A DNA stretch of 12,308 nt from Clostridiales bacterium (GTDB taxonomy: Bacteria > Bacillota > Clostridia > Oscillospirales > Oscillospiraceae), in the NCBI GenBank assembly GCA_021203685.1, contig JAJQAS010000271.1, positions 1-12,308 of the forward strand. Reading direction: 5' to 3'. Made by a program: the position numbers and the translations under genes. The notes under the pieces are model-generated. The model saw only the letters and a program-made list of their open reading frames with translations, ran no database searches and was not told the origin of the DNA. Within the stretch, counting starts at the first letter, position 1. Each line of letters starts with the position of its first letter. Below are positions 1 to 6,539 of this stretch, piece by piece.

Positions 1-24
1 TCAAGCAAATCTTCTTTCGTTTTT

Positions 25-53
25 TCACTGTCTACTTGACAGGGGGCACTTCA
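25..53. mobile_element. Possible terminal inverted repeat of an IS3-family element (end only)
   Basis: Read on the minus strand from 53 downwards, this stretch starts TGAAGTGCCCCC and runs into GTAGACAG, with an internal CTGTC/GACAG match. Ends beginning TG, followed by a C-run and a GTNGACA block, are typical of IS3-family inverted repeats. If correct, the element lies to the left of the window and its boundary is at about 53. No transposase coding sequence is visible in the 24 bases before it, so this rests on end similarity alone. The remaining bases up to 102 show no gene and no clear terminator for the gene that stops at 103. Confidence 0.35.
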
Positions 54-102
54 ATGAGACTCTGCGGCGTATTTTTGCATTTGTTTGTCTGTAAAGTGAG
101 GG

Positions 103-1293
103 TTATTCCCCTGGTAATGTCTCGTTGGATTTCTCTGTCTCCTTCGCCCGGTGGTAGGAGACCCCCTTGTTGACCAGCTGCCGGAGAATGTCGTAGATCA
201 CGGCGAACACCGGCACCCCCACCAGCACGCCGCCAAAGCCGAACAACCCGCGGAATGTAATGATGGCGAACAGCACCCTGAAACTGGAGAGACCCGTCAC
301 GTTGCCCAGGAGGCGGGGGCCGAGGTAGTTGCCGTCAAACTGCTGGAGCACCAGGAGAAACACCAGGAAAATGAGGGATTTCACCGGACTGACCATCAGA
401 ATCAGCAGGAACGAGGGGATCATGCCGATGTAAGGCCCGAAGAAGGGGATGACGTTGGTCACGCCCACGATGACGCTGATGAGCACCGCGTAAGGCATTC
501 GCAGGATGAGCATACCGATGAAGCAGATGATTCCGATGATGAGCGAGTCGATGAGCCGCCCGCTGATGAAGCCGCTGAAGGCCCGGTCCGCGAAGCGGAA
601 CTCCCGCAAGATAACCTTCGACCACCGCTTGCCGAACACGCTGTAGTTCAGCTTTTTGGCCTGCCGGGCGAAGGTCTTGCGGAACCCCAGAATGTAGATG
701 GCGGCGACGATGCCCAAGAACAGGTTGCTGAGCACCGTAACGGCGCTGGCCACGCCGCTGGAGACGCCGCCCACCAGCGTTTCCAAGTTGGGCAGCACCT
801 TGGAGAGCAGCCACTCCGGCAGAGAAGTGGAGACACTGTCGGAGAACTGGGTGATGTAGTTGCTCAGGGTCTCGTTGTCGCCCACATAGAGCAGCAGCCA
901 GTTGGAAAACTGCTCCACGCTGTTGGGGATCAGCCGCAGCACCGAGCGGATGCTGTCCAGCAGGGTGGGCACCACCAGGATGAGCAGAATGGCGATGACC
1001 GCCAGGGCCAGCAGCAGGGTGATGGCGATGCTCAGGCCACCGGCCAGTTTGGAGGATTTGCCGTTCCTCTGGAGCAGGCCGGTGAGCCACGCCTCCACAG
1101 CATTGCAGGTGGGTTTGAGGATATAGGCGATGATGCCGCCCACCACAAAGGGCGCCCAAACCTTCATCAGGACGCGCGCCCCGGACAGGAGCTTGCCGAA
1201 GTGGAACAGCACATAGTACAGCACCAGCGTCAGCGCCGCTGCCCCGAACAGGGCCAACATCAGTGGAATATACTCGTTTTTTAGCTTTTTCAT
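103..1293 (-). CDS. AI-2E family transporter (PF01594 type membrane protein)
   Basis: A 396-residue integral membrane protein of the AI-2E/YdiK/PerM family, which contains exporters of autoinducer-2 and other small solutes and some Na+/H+ antiporters; the substrate here cannot be told. Membrane segments lie near residues 10-31, 44-60, 85-110, 184-203, 245-265, 268-300, 303-318 and 340-372. The long loop at about 112-183 between the first and second membrane halves is usual for the family. Signature stretches are TNVIPFFGPYIG at 279-290 and LQQFDGNYLGPRLLGNVTG at 316-334. The start at 1293 is chosen because AGAGGAG sits 8 bases upstream; a longer reading to 1338 would begin inside the heptad repeat. 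The DUF308 gene lies upstream on the same strand, separated by that repeat, so co-transcription is possible but unproven. Confidence 0.9.
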   Translation of the reverse strand: MKKLKNEYIPLMLALFGAAALTLVLYYVLFHFGKLLSGARVLMKVWAPFVVGGIIAYILKPTCNAVEAWLTGLLQRNGKSSKLAGGLSIAITLLLALAVIAILLILVVPTLLDSIRSVLRLIPNSVEQFSNWLLLYVGDNETLSNYITQFSDSVSTSLPEWLLSKVLPNLETLVGGVSSGVASAVTVLSNLFLGIVAAIYILGFRKTFARQAKKLNYSVFGKRWSKVILREFRFADRAFSGFISGRLIDSLIIGIICFIGMLILRMPYAVLISVIVGVTNVIPFFGPYIGMIPSFLLILMVSPVKSLIFLVFLLVLQQFDGNYLGPRLLGNVTGLSSFRVLFAIITFRGLFGFGGVLVGVPVFAVIYDILRQLVNKGVSYHRAKETEKSNETLPGE

Positions 1294-1317
1294 GGAAAAG
1301 GCTCCTCTTTGTGAAAA

Positions 1318-1474
1318 TGTGCAATGTGCAATGCGCAATTAGCAATGACCTGGTTTGCAGCCCGTTTCTTTCTAAAAGACGCTGCTAGGCCCCTGCTTGT
1401 GGAAGTCTTCTCCACATCTCGCCGCAAGGTGACAGTAAAACATTCGGTTTCGCCGCAATTGCACATTGCTAATT
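1318..1474. repeat. Heptad-repeat element with inverted arms (TGTGCAA type)
   Basis: The left arm (1318-1345) consists of four tandem heptads: TGTGCAA, TGTGCAA, TGCGCAA and TTAGCAA. The right arm (1459-1472) carries TTGCACA TTGCTAA, the reverse complement of the same units. About 105 bases of non-coding sequence lie between, including a small GTGGA/TCCAC hairpin near 1399-1415. Such heptads flanking short non-coding elements recur in Clostridia and some other phyla. The right arm overlaps the end of the DUF308 gene and supplies its stop codon; the left arm lies just upstream of the ribosome site of the AI-2E gene. No transposase is present, so if it is mobile it is MITE-like. Confidence 0.7.
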
Positions 1475-2089
1475 TTTGTCTCCTTCTTCAATGAGTTCCA
1501 CATAATCGGAATCGGAGGCATTGTCCGACGCGGTAGACGTTCCGGCTTTGTCCTCCGGTTCGCTGTGGTAGAAGATGGTGATAATGTCCAGCACCGCGTT
1601 CACAATGAGGGTGATGGCGGTGACGTTCCACAAGAGGGCGGTGGATTGCAGCGGATTGTGGAACAGAACGGCGGCCACCACGATTGAGATAAAGCCGCTG
1701 AGCAGCGCCAGGAACCACTGTTTCCGGTGCAAACGGAGCAGGTCGATGGTCCACTGAATTTTCACCACGCCCAGGGCCAGCAGCAACACCCCATAGAGCA
1801 GGGTCAGCACAGGGAAGGTACTGATGAACCAGCCGGGGCAGAACACACAGAACAGGCCGATGGAGATCTCAATCAGTCCCACTGCCAGCTGGTGGTTGCG
1901 CACCGCCTCCTCCGGCGGCAGCCGGAAGTGGGCGACGGCCCCCAGTACGCCCATGGCGGTCAGGACGATGCCCCCGGCGATGAGGATGCCAGAGGTGTAG
2001 CTCACCGGGTCGATGAGCAGCAGGATGCCGATGACGATCTCGCTCAGGCTCATAATCAGGTTGTAAATATTTTCTTTAAACAGCTTCAT
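1469..2089 (-). CDS. DUF308 (HdeD-like) six-span membrane protein
   Basis: A 206-residue protein with six hydrophobic segments near residues 10-26, 33-53, 68-84, 92-110, 125-143 and 150-172, arranged as repeated two-helix units with short loops. This matches the DUF308/HdeD family, small inner-membrane proteins tied to acid or other stress in enterobacteria and of unknown role in Clostridia. A cytosolic acidic tail rich in S, D and E follows (177-206). A strong Shine-Dalgarno stretch (AAGGAAGGGTGG) precedes the start, and a recognisable promoter lies at 2130-2158, giving a leader of roughly 35 bases. The stop codon and the last Asn codon lie inside the heptad repeat, so the original C-terminus may have been altered by insertion. 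Confidence 0.85.
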   Translation of the reverse strand: MKLFKENIYNLIMSLSEIVIGILLLIDPVSYTSGILIAGGIVLTAMGVLGAVAHFRLPPEEAVRNHQLAVGLIEISIGLFCVFCPGWFISTFPVLTLLYGVLLLALGVVKIQWTIDLLRLHRKQWFLALLSGFISIVVAAVLFHNPLQSTALLWNVTAITLIVNAVLDIITIFYHSEPEDKAGTSTASDNASDSDYVELIEEGDKN

Positions 2090-2129
2090 GGGAAAACCAC
2101 CCTTCCTTTTACGGGCGGCGACTGCTATA

Positions 2130-2158
2130 ATGATAGCACAGGACGGAAAAAACGTCTA
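2130..2158 (-). promoter_or_regulatory. Promoter for the DUF308 gene
   Basis: On the minus strand TAGACG (2153-2158) and TATCAT (2130-2135) are separated by exactly 17 bases. TGC directly before the -10 hexamer makes it an extended -10. The -10 region sits within a near-perfect palindrome (TGCTAT..ATAGCA, 2123-2137), which also contains TATAAT on the other strand. The start codon of the DUF308 gene lies about 40 bases downstream. Confidence 0.55.
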
Positions 2159-2235
2159 TATGAAATTCTGTTTTCTGCCTGGGTCTCAGACCGCGCCCTT
2201 TGTGGTTAGTTTATCAGAAAGAAAGCAAAATCCCA

Positions 2236-2318
2236 TGGGACAGCCCTGGCGGAATGAGAGAAAACGGGACAAAACGGGGATTCGTCCTCCTTTGGGACAG
2301 GCTGGCAGATTTGTCCCA
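2236..2318. promoter_or_regulatory. GGGACA repeat cluster, candidate operator
   Basis: TGGGACA occurs at 2236-2242 and 2293-2299, CGGGACA at 2265-2271, and the inverted form TGTCCCA at 2312-2318. The last two TGGGACA-type copies form a 7-base inverted repeat with a 12-base centre. The direct copies are 28-29 bases apart, close to three helical turns, so they would lie on one face of the DNA. The cluster ends one base before or at the -35 element of the promoter for the downstream plus-strand gene, a usual position for an operator. The binding protein is unknown. Confidence 0.4.
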
Positions 2319-2347
2319 TTGTAAGGAATGGACAGATACTTTATACT
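2319..2347 (+). promoter_or_regulatory. Promoter for the 352-residue gene
   Basis: TTGTAA (2319-2324) and TATACT (2342-2347) are separated by 17 bases, a good sigma-70/sigma-A arrangement. A transcript from here would start near 2354 and reach the start codon at 2383 after about 30 bases, with GGAGG at 2371-2375. The -35 element abuts the GGGACA/TGTCCC inverted repeat. Confidence 0.6.
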
Positions 2348-2382
2348 TGAAAACAAATAGATTCCTTCCAGGAGGCGAGAGA

Positions 2383-3441
2383 ATGGGTATTATCGGAAGC
2401 GACCCGATCCACAACGTAAACCGGACGCTGATCGAGACCTTTGTCCGGCAGAAACTGAAGGAGATGCAGGAGGATCCGGACCGCTGTACCCGTACCTTGG
2501 TGGACATGGCGCTGCACTTCTCCACAGGCCGGTTCCAAAAGGACTTTTTTCAGGCGGCACAGACCATGCTGGAGAACGAGGACAGCGGGTATTACGAGCT
2601 GATCCAGGACGCGGCGGCCCATATGGACCAGGAGCATTTGCTGACCTTCGGCATGAACGTGGGTTACAACAGCTGCACCGCCGGGGCCAAGCGCATCCGC
2701 GAGGTCGAGGCCCGGCAGGGCTTCAACGTCCCCTGGACGGTGACGCTGCTGACGGACAGCCAGCGGTACCCCGCCATGGAGCGGGCATACCAGTCGCTGA
2801 TGGAGCAGGGGAAGGAGTTGGGGATCTACACCTGGATGCTCTGCCCCAACGGCAAACCGGAGGCGCTGCTGCCCCTGGTGGAGAGCCAGCCGGACTGCGC
2901 CTTTGTGCTGTTCAGCGACGCCGGGCAGATGAGCAGCAGCTTCCTGAACCGGGCGGCGGAGCTGAAAAACCTGCTGCTGGCGGTAAAATACGACGACCAG
3001 GCGGAGGAGTGCTGCCGCCAGTTGCGGCAGCGGCAGACGCTCTACGGGGTGTATCTCCCTTATCGCCAGGCGGAGGCGGAGCAGGTGGTCAGCGAGAGCA
3101 CTCTACAGGATGTCAGCGTACTGCATCCGGGCGTGACGATTTTCATGCCCCTGGAGCCGGGGGAGCGGATGGCGGATTATCAGTTTGTCCTCACCGCCCG
3201 GAATGACCAGAAGTACTGTACGCTCCCCTTTGCCCTGTGGGAGGACATTCGGCGGGTAGACAGCATCATCTCTGACGAGGCGGTGGTGGTGGCTTTTGAC
3301 GGGGAGGGGCGGCTGTTCCGCAGCGGGACCACCCAGCCCTGTGAGGGCCTCTCCATCCGGGAAAAACCCCTGGCGGACATTCTGGCGGCGGCCTTCCCCA
3401 GGCGGCACAGCCAGGAGCAAACGGGCGAGCAAAATAGTTGA
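2383..3441 (+). CDS. Conserved-looking protein of unknown function, 352 residues
   Basis: I do not recognise this protein with certainty. The start at 2383 is supported by GGAGG eight bases upstream and by a promoter just before it; a longer open frame from 2200 would run through that promoter. Residues 1-110 are largely helical (acidic, rich in Q and E). Residues 113-205 alternate strands and helices in an alpha/beta-barrel-like pattern. The C-terminal part (300-335) has an FDGEGRLFRSG stretch, a Cys at 320 and REKPLADIL at 327-335. This resembles the closing segment of radical-SAM/SPASM proteins, where a cluster-binding Cys is followed by a 'GNIREKSL' element. No CxxxCxxC motif is present, so a radical-SAM chemistry is not supported; it may be a degenerate relative. 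No signal peptide or membrane segment is seen. A terminator follows 32 bases after the stop. Confidence 0.75.
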   Translation: MGIIGSDPIHNVNRTLIETFVRQKLKEMQEDPDRCTRTLVDMALHFSTGRFQKDFFQAAQTMLENEDSGYYELIQDAAAHMDQEHLLTFGMNVGYNSCTAGAKRIREVEARQGFNVPWTVTLLTDSQRYPAMERAYQSLMEQGKELGIYTWMLCPNGKPEALLPLVESQPDCAFVLFSDAGQMSSSFLNRAAELKNLLLAVKYDDQAEECCRQLRQRQTLYGVYLPYRQAEAEQVVSESTLQDVSVLHPGVTIFMPLEPGERMADYQFVLTARNDQKYCTLPFALWEDIRRVDSIISDEAVVVAFDGEGRLFRSGTTQPCEGLSIREKPLADILAAAFPRRHSQEQTGEQNS

Positions 3442-3473
3442 GAGAATCGCAGAGAATCAAACAAAACCGCAGC

Positions 3474-3517
3474 AAACGGGGCCGTACCAATCAAAACTTT
3501 GATACAGCCCCGTTTTT
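3474..3517 (+). terminator. Rho-independent terminator after the 352-residue gene
   Basis: AAACGGGGC (3474-3482) pairs with GCCCCGTTT (3507-3515), and an inner ATCAAA/TTTGAT pair (3490-3495, 3498-3503) closes the stem. A run of five T follows (3513-3517). The hairpin ends 23 bases before the next start codon, so it separates or attenuates expression between the two plus-strand genes. Confidence 0.75.
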
Positions 3518-3540
3518 CAGAAAAGGGAGGAGAGAACGTT

Positions 3541-3891
3541 ATGGATGCCTTGATCACCGTTTTAGAGACTGTGCTCCAGGAGGTCGCGGAGCTGGCCATT
3601 GTGTTTTTTGAGGCCGTGGGCGTGGTGGTCATCATCATCTCCGGCGTGCAGGGGGTCGTCAACTATGTCCGCCGGAACCCCAGGACGGTGCTCCTGTTGG
3701 CCCAGGGATTTGCCACCGGGCTGGAGTTCAAGCTGGGCAGCGAGATCCTCCGCACTGTGGTGGTGCGGGAGTGGACTGAAATTCTGACTGTCGCAGGGAT
3801 CATCGCCCTCCGGGCGGCGCTGACCTTCCTGATCCACTGGGAGATCAAGGAGGAACGGGAGGAGAGCCGGGAGCCGGTAAGGAAAGAGTGA
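3541..3891 (+). CDS. DUF1622 family membrane protein
   Basis: A 116-residue protein with two predicted membrane helices (about residues 14-40 and 82-100) flanking a conserved central stretch, LAQGFATGLEF at 53-63 followed by KLGSEILRTVVV at 64-75. That block and the length match the DUF1622 family of small bacterial membrane proteins, whose function is unknown. The tail after residue 101 is highly charged. The start is chosen for the GGGAGGAGAG ribosome site at 3525-3534 rather than the in-frame codon at 3499, which lies inside the terminator hairpin. The stop overlaps a GAAAGAG/CTCTTTC hairpin (3882-3913) without a T-tract, so termination there is doubtful. Confidence 0.85.
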   Translation: MDALITVLETVLQEVAELAIVFFEAVGVVVIIISGVQGVVNYVRRNPRTVLLLAQGFATGLEFKLGSEILRTVVVREWTEILTVAGIIALRAALTFLIHWEIKEEREESREPVRKE

Positions 3892-4054
3892 CGAGAGGAC
3901 GTGCCGCTCTTTCGTACATCGCTTTGCGGATGCCGCAGCAAACTGGCTTCAAAACCAGGGAAGCGGAGCAAGCGGGTGCAAAGAGTTCAAGCAATCAATT
4001 CCTCGGAGTAAAAAGAGACGTTCTGTCCTGAGACATTACAAGGGCAGGACGTGC

Positions 4055-4895
4055 GTGACGACCTGGCATCTTACCCGGCAGACTGCCACAGGAATTGTGG
4101 AGGGCTGTCGGGTGCTTTTGCAGAGCTACGCCCTGCAAAGGCAACTGAGGGACAGCTTCGAGGACAAAAGCCTGGCGCGGAGTGCTGGCGACCAAAAGAT
4201 GGACAATCTTTATGCCTTCATCGGGCGTAACAGGAAAACCCTTATCGTCGTGGACTGCGAGAACAACGACCCGGTCAAGTTGGCAGCGATGCTGTCCAGC
4301 CTCAACGCCGCACAGAAAAGCGCCATTCATAAAATCATGCTGTTCGATTCTGATTACACAACGACGGCATGGACGACCCTCTGTCAGATGGGTATCCCCA
4401 CCGATTACGATACGGAACACGTTGTCGTGGGCAGGATTTACGAGCATAAGTCTCAGGTGGACATGACGCTGGCGGCGAACACCTGCCGGGAGGTCTATCT
4501 GAATCAGGTGGATTCTGTGATTCTGGTTTCCAGCGACAGCGACTATTGGGCGCTGATTCAGTCTCTCCCTGGCATTCACTTCCTTGGAGAAAGCCAAAAG
4601 CGGACTGCAAATCAGAAACGCACTGGAAAGCCAGGGACACCCCTATTGTTTTATTGATGACTTCTGCACCGGTGCGACCTATACGATCAAAACGAAAACG
4701 CTGCTGTCAGAATTTCAAAACCGACTGGATGAGGCGGTCGACATCAATGTGAACACAATGCTGGACGAGGCGTTCCGAAGCACTTGGGTACAGATGAGCG
4801 ACAAGGAAAAAGCAAACTTCTATGACCGGCACATCAAAACCATGCGGCTGAAAATTTCCGCAGACGGTCAGCTCCGCATAGTAGTCGGAGAATGA
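4055..4895 (+). pseudogene. NYN-domain (PIN-like nuclease family) protein, frameshifted
   Basis: Two adjacent frames together make one NYN-domain protein. The first (4055 onwards) carries LIVVDCENNDP (residues 63-73), VDMTLAANT (135-143) and VILVSSDSDYWALI (155-168), giving the acidic residues D67, D136, D161 and D163 expected of NYN/PIN-like ribonucleases. After HFL near 4582 the frame drifts to a short non-homologous tail ending at 4657. The expected continuation (EKAKSGLQIRNAL, then YCFIDDFCTG) is found one frame over from 4584 to 4895. Family members usually read 'HFLVMLE' at this junction, so loss of 8 bases (or 2 modulo 3) fits. The first frame has only a GTG at 4055 as a usable start, with no ribosome site, and stays open further upstream, so the 5' end may also be damaged. 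NYN proteins act in RNA processing or decay; this copy is probably inactive unless a programmed shift rescues it. Confidence 0.7.
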
Positions 4896-4909
4896 GCGAG
4901 GACAAACCT

Positions 4910-5590
4910 ATGAGTGTAGATTTGAATTTCATCATAAATACAAAAGACGATTTGGTCAATGCTGTGCAAAGGCTTGGCATCCTCCCTCTGTTTCAAAATA
5001 GTCTCCCCGGCTTCTCCGTGGAGGAACACGTTGCACCCTCTGCATGGTTCTCTGATGAACCGGGGGTGTGGGAGTGGAAAGGTCCTGTCATTCAAGAGGC
5101 AGGCTGTGCCTACGGAAAATTTTTTGAGAAAAAGGCGGCGTTCATCAGCGCAGAGTGGTTCCCGGACTTCGCCAACTACCGCAGAGATGGGTATGACTTC
5201 GATGCAAGGTTTGACGATGGCCTGGCCTCCTACAAGGATAAACAGCTTTTCGATTTGGTGGAAGCTCGCGCGCCGGTACTGTCCAAAACGCTGAAACGGG
5301 AGGGCAACTACAGGAAGGGCGGCACGACTGGATTTGACACCTCCATAAACCGCCTGCAAGCCCAGGGCTATGTGGTCATTAGCAACTTTGTCTATATGAA
5401 AGACCGCTATGGAAAAGAGTACGGCTGGGGTGTAGCGGAGTATTCCACGCCGGAGAAGTTCTTCGGAAGTGCGTTCACTGATACAGTTTACCAGCGCCAG
5501 CCGGAGGAATCTTTTCAGCGCATATTGGAGCATTTGCATACGATTTTGCCAGACGCTCCGGACAAGTCTTTGCGCAGTTTTCTTAAGTGA
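4910..5590 (+). CDS. AlkZ-related winged-helix protein
   Basis: A 226-residue soluble protein that I recognise as the clostridial 'AlkZ-related' type, a distant relative of the AlkZ/HTH_42 DNA glycosylases that unhook crosslinks and remove alkylated bases. Supporting stretches are INTKDDLVNAV (9-19), PGFSVEEHVAP (33-43), EWFPDFANYRRDGYDFDAR (82-100) and TSINRLQAQGYVVISNF (144-160), followed by GWGVAEYSTPE (172-182). The catalytic QxQ motif of true AlkZ is not obvious, so activity is unproven. The start at 4910 is preferred because GAGGA lies 7 bases upstream. An alternative ATG at 4892 overlaps the stop of the NYN frame as ATGA and would add six residues. The overlap suggests translational coupling with the NYN gene when that gene was intact. 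Confidence 0.75.
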   Translation: MSVDLNFIINTKDDLVNAVQRLGILPLFQNSLPGFSVEEHVAPSAWFSDEPGVWEWKGPVIQEAGCAYGKFFEKKAAFISAEWFPDFANYRRDGYDFDARFDDGLASYKDKQLFDLVEARAPVLSKTLKREGNYRKGGTTGFDTSINRLQAQGYVVISNFVYMKDRYGKEYGWGVAEYSTPEKFFGSAFTDTVYQRQPEESFQRILEHLHTILPDAPDKSLRSFLK

Positions 5591-5663
5591 TGTCTTTGAA
5601 ACAGCATCATTTTTCGAGAATTTAGGGACGTTTTCACTCCGTTTCACTAAGCGGCGGCCAGCA

Positions 5664-5822
5664 ATGTCTTTGCGCTACCAAAGACTCCGCTCCGCTTACC
5701 TGGTTGGGGAATCCCCAAGCCCATTTTTGAACATTGCCGTAGGCGATGGACTGCGCATTCCTGCGGAACGCTTAATCAAAAAAATACGGAAAGCTGTTGA
5801 GCAACAGGAAGGGCAATGGTGA
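5664..5822 (+). pseudogene. Remnant resembling the C-terminal half of an excisionase-type HTH protein
   Basis: A 52-codon open stretch ends in NIAVGDGLRIPAERLIKKI. This fits the wing of excisionase/MerR-like DNA-binding domains (a VG..LRIP motif followed by a helix). RSAYLVGESPSPF just before it resembles the recognition-helix region of the same fold. The expected N-terminal helices are missing: upstream in this frame is non-homologous sequence overlapping the end of the AlkZ-related gene, and the only ATG (5664) has a weak ribosome site. It may be what remains of a phage or integrative-element control gene. The stop lies 4 bases before the GTG chosen for the acetyltransferase. The assignment is tentative. 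Confidence 0.35.
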
Positions 5823-5826
5823 CTGC

Positions 5827-6408
5827 GTGGATGTTTTGAAACAAATGAAACCGGACGAGCTGCGGATTATTTACAAGGAACATATCAGAGAAGACTTTCC
5901 CCGTGGAGAGCGTCGGCCGCTGTTCGCTATGGAGAAGATGCAGAAAGCGGGACAATATGACTGCTATGGCTATTATCGGGACGACAAGCTGATCGCATAC
6001 GCCTGTTATATTCTGACCCAAAACGGTTTTTATGCGCTGCTGGATTACTTCGCCGTTGTTCCCGAACTGCGCGGCCAGGGGATCGGCAGCGCAGTTCTGC
6101 GGGAACTACAGGGAACTGTGTCTGCGAAATGTGGCGTGTTCATCGAGGCCGAAAGCCCCAATTCAGCAAAGTCGGAGGACGAGCGGCAGACACGGGAGCG
6201 CCGCATTCGTTTCTATCTGTCGAATGGCGCAAAGCTGACAAGCTCAAAATGTTTGCTGTTTGGGGTGGACTACAATATTCTGTTCATCTCCACGGATGAT
6301 GTTGCCAACACGCAGGAAAAAGAGGGTCAACACCATGCAGTAGAGGAGCTGTATCGGGAACTGTACGGTCGGGTCTATGGACGTCTGTGCAAACCGTATG
6401 GAATGTGA
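5827..6408 (+). CDS. GNAT family N-acetyltransferase
   Basis: About 193 residues with the GNAT acetyl-CoA-binding motif RGQGIGSA (residues 82-89) after a beta strand LLDYFAVVPEL (71-81), the classic motif A arrangement. The N-terminal MKPDELRIIY and EDFPRGERRP stretches are typical of a clostridial GNAT subgroup of unknown substrate. The start is uncertain. GTG at 5827 fits the usual family N-terminus, with AGGAAGGG at 5806-5813 as a somewhat distant ribosome site; TTG at 5797 would add ten residues and ATG at 5845 would remove six. The C-terminal 30 residues extend beyond the acetyltransferase fold. A bidirectional terminator follows about 40 bases after the stop. Confidence 0.85.
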   Translation: MDVLKQMKPDELRIIYKEHIREDFPRGERRPLFAMEKMQKAGQYDCYGYYRDDKLIAYACYILTQNGFYALLDYFAVVPELRGQGIGSAVLRELQGTVSAKCGVFIEAESPNSAKSEDERQTRERRIRFYLSNGAKLTSSKCLLFGVDYNILFISTDDVANTQEKEGQHHAVEELYRELYGRVYGRLCKPYGM

Positions 6409-6449
6409 ACCGTCTTCATGCCACATCGCCACTTACAATGCTGGAGTGC

Positions 6450-6504
6450 AAAAAGCCTGGCCTGTTGCCGCAAGCTCTGCGACGACAGGCCAGGTTTGTT
6501 TTGT
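6450..6504. terminator. Bidirectional terminator between convergent genes
   Basis: CCTGGCCTGT (6456-6465) pairs with ACAGGCCAGG (6485-6494), and a further TG/CG plus GCA/TGC pairing closes the stem around an AGCTC loop. An A-run (6450-6454) precedes it and a T-rich run (6495-6502) follows, so it can act on both strands. It lies between the plus-strand acetyltransferase and the minus-strand esterase and marks the end of the long minus-strand run. Confidence 0.85.
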
Positions 6505-6539
6505 ATATTGCCCGCAGTTCTTCCTGTTCTCCGCCTTGC

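Noticed and set aside
151..1284. A 377-codon open frame on the plus strand opposite the AI-2E gene.
   Set aside because: It is rich in H, Q, D and E in low-complexity fashion, has no ribosome site, and lies opposite a clear membrane-protein gene.
3882..3913. GAAAGAG/CTCTTTC inverted repeat at the end of the DUF1622 gene as a terminator.
   Set aside because: The loop is long and no T-run follows, so terminator function is not supported.
3926..4004. A CTGG-CTTCAAAA-CCAG hairpin resembling the anticodon arm of a selenocysteine tRNA (anticodon TCA), with a TGCGG/CCGCA hairpin before it.
   Set aside because: No convincing acceptor stem, T-arm or CCA end can be paired around it; the TTCAAGC further on lacks its closing T-stem. 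At best a decayed fragment.
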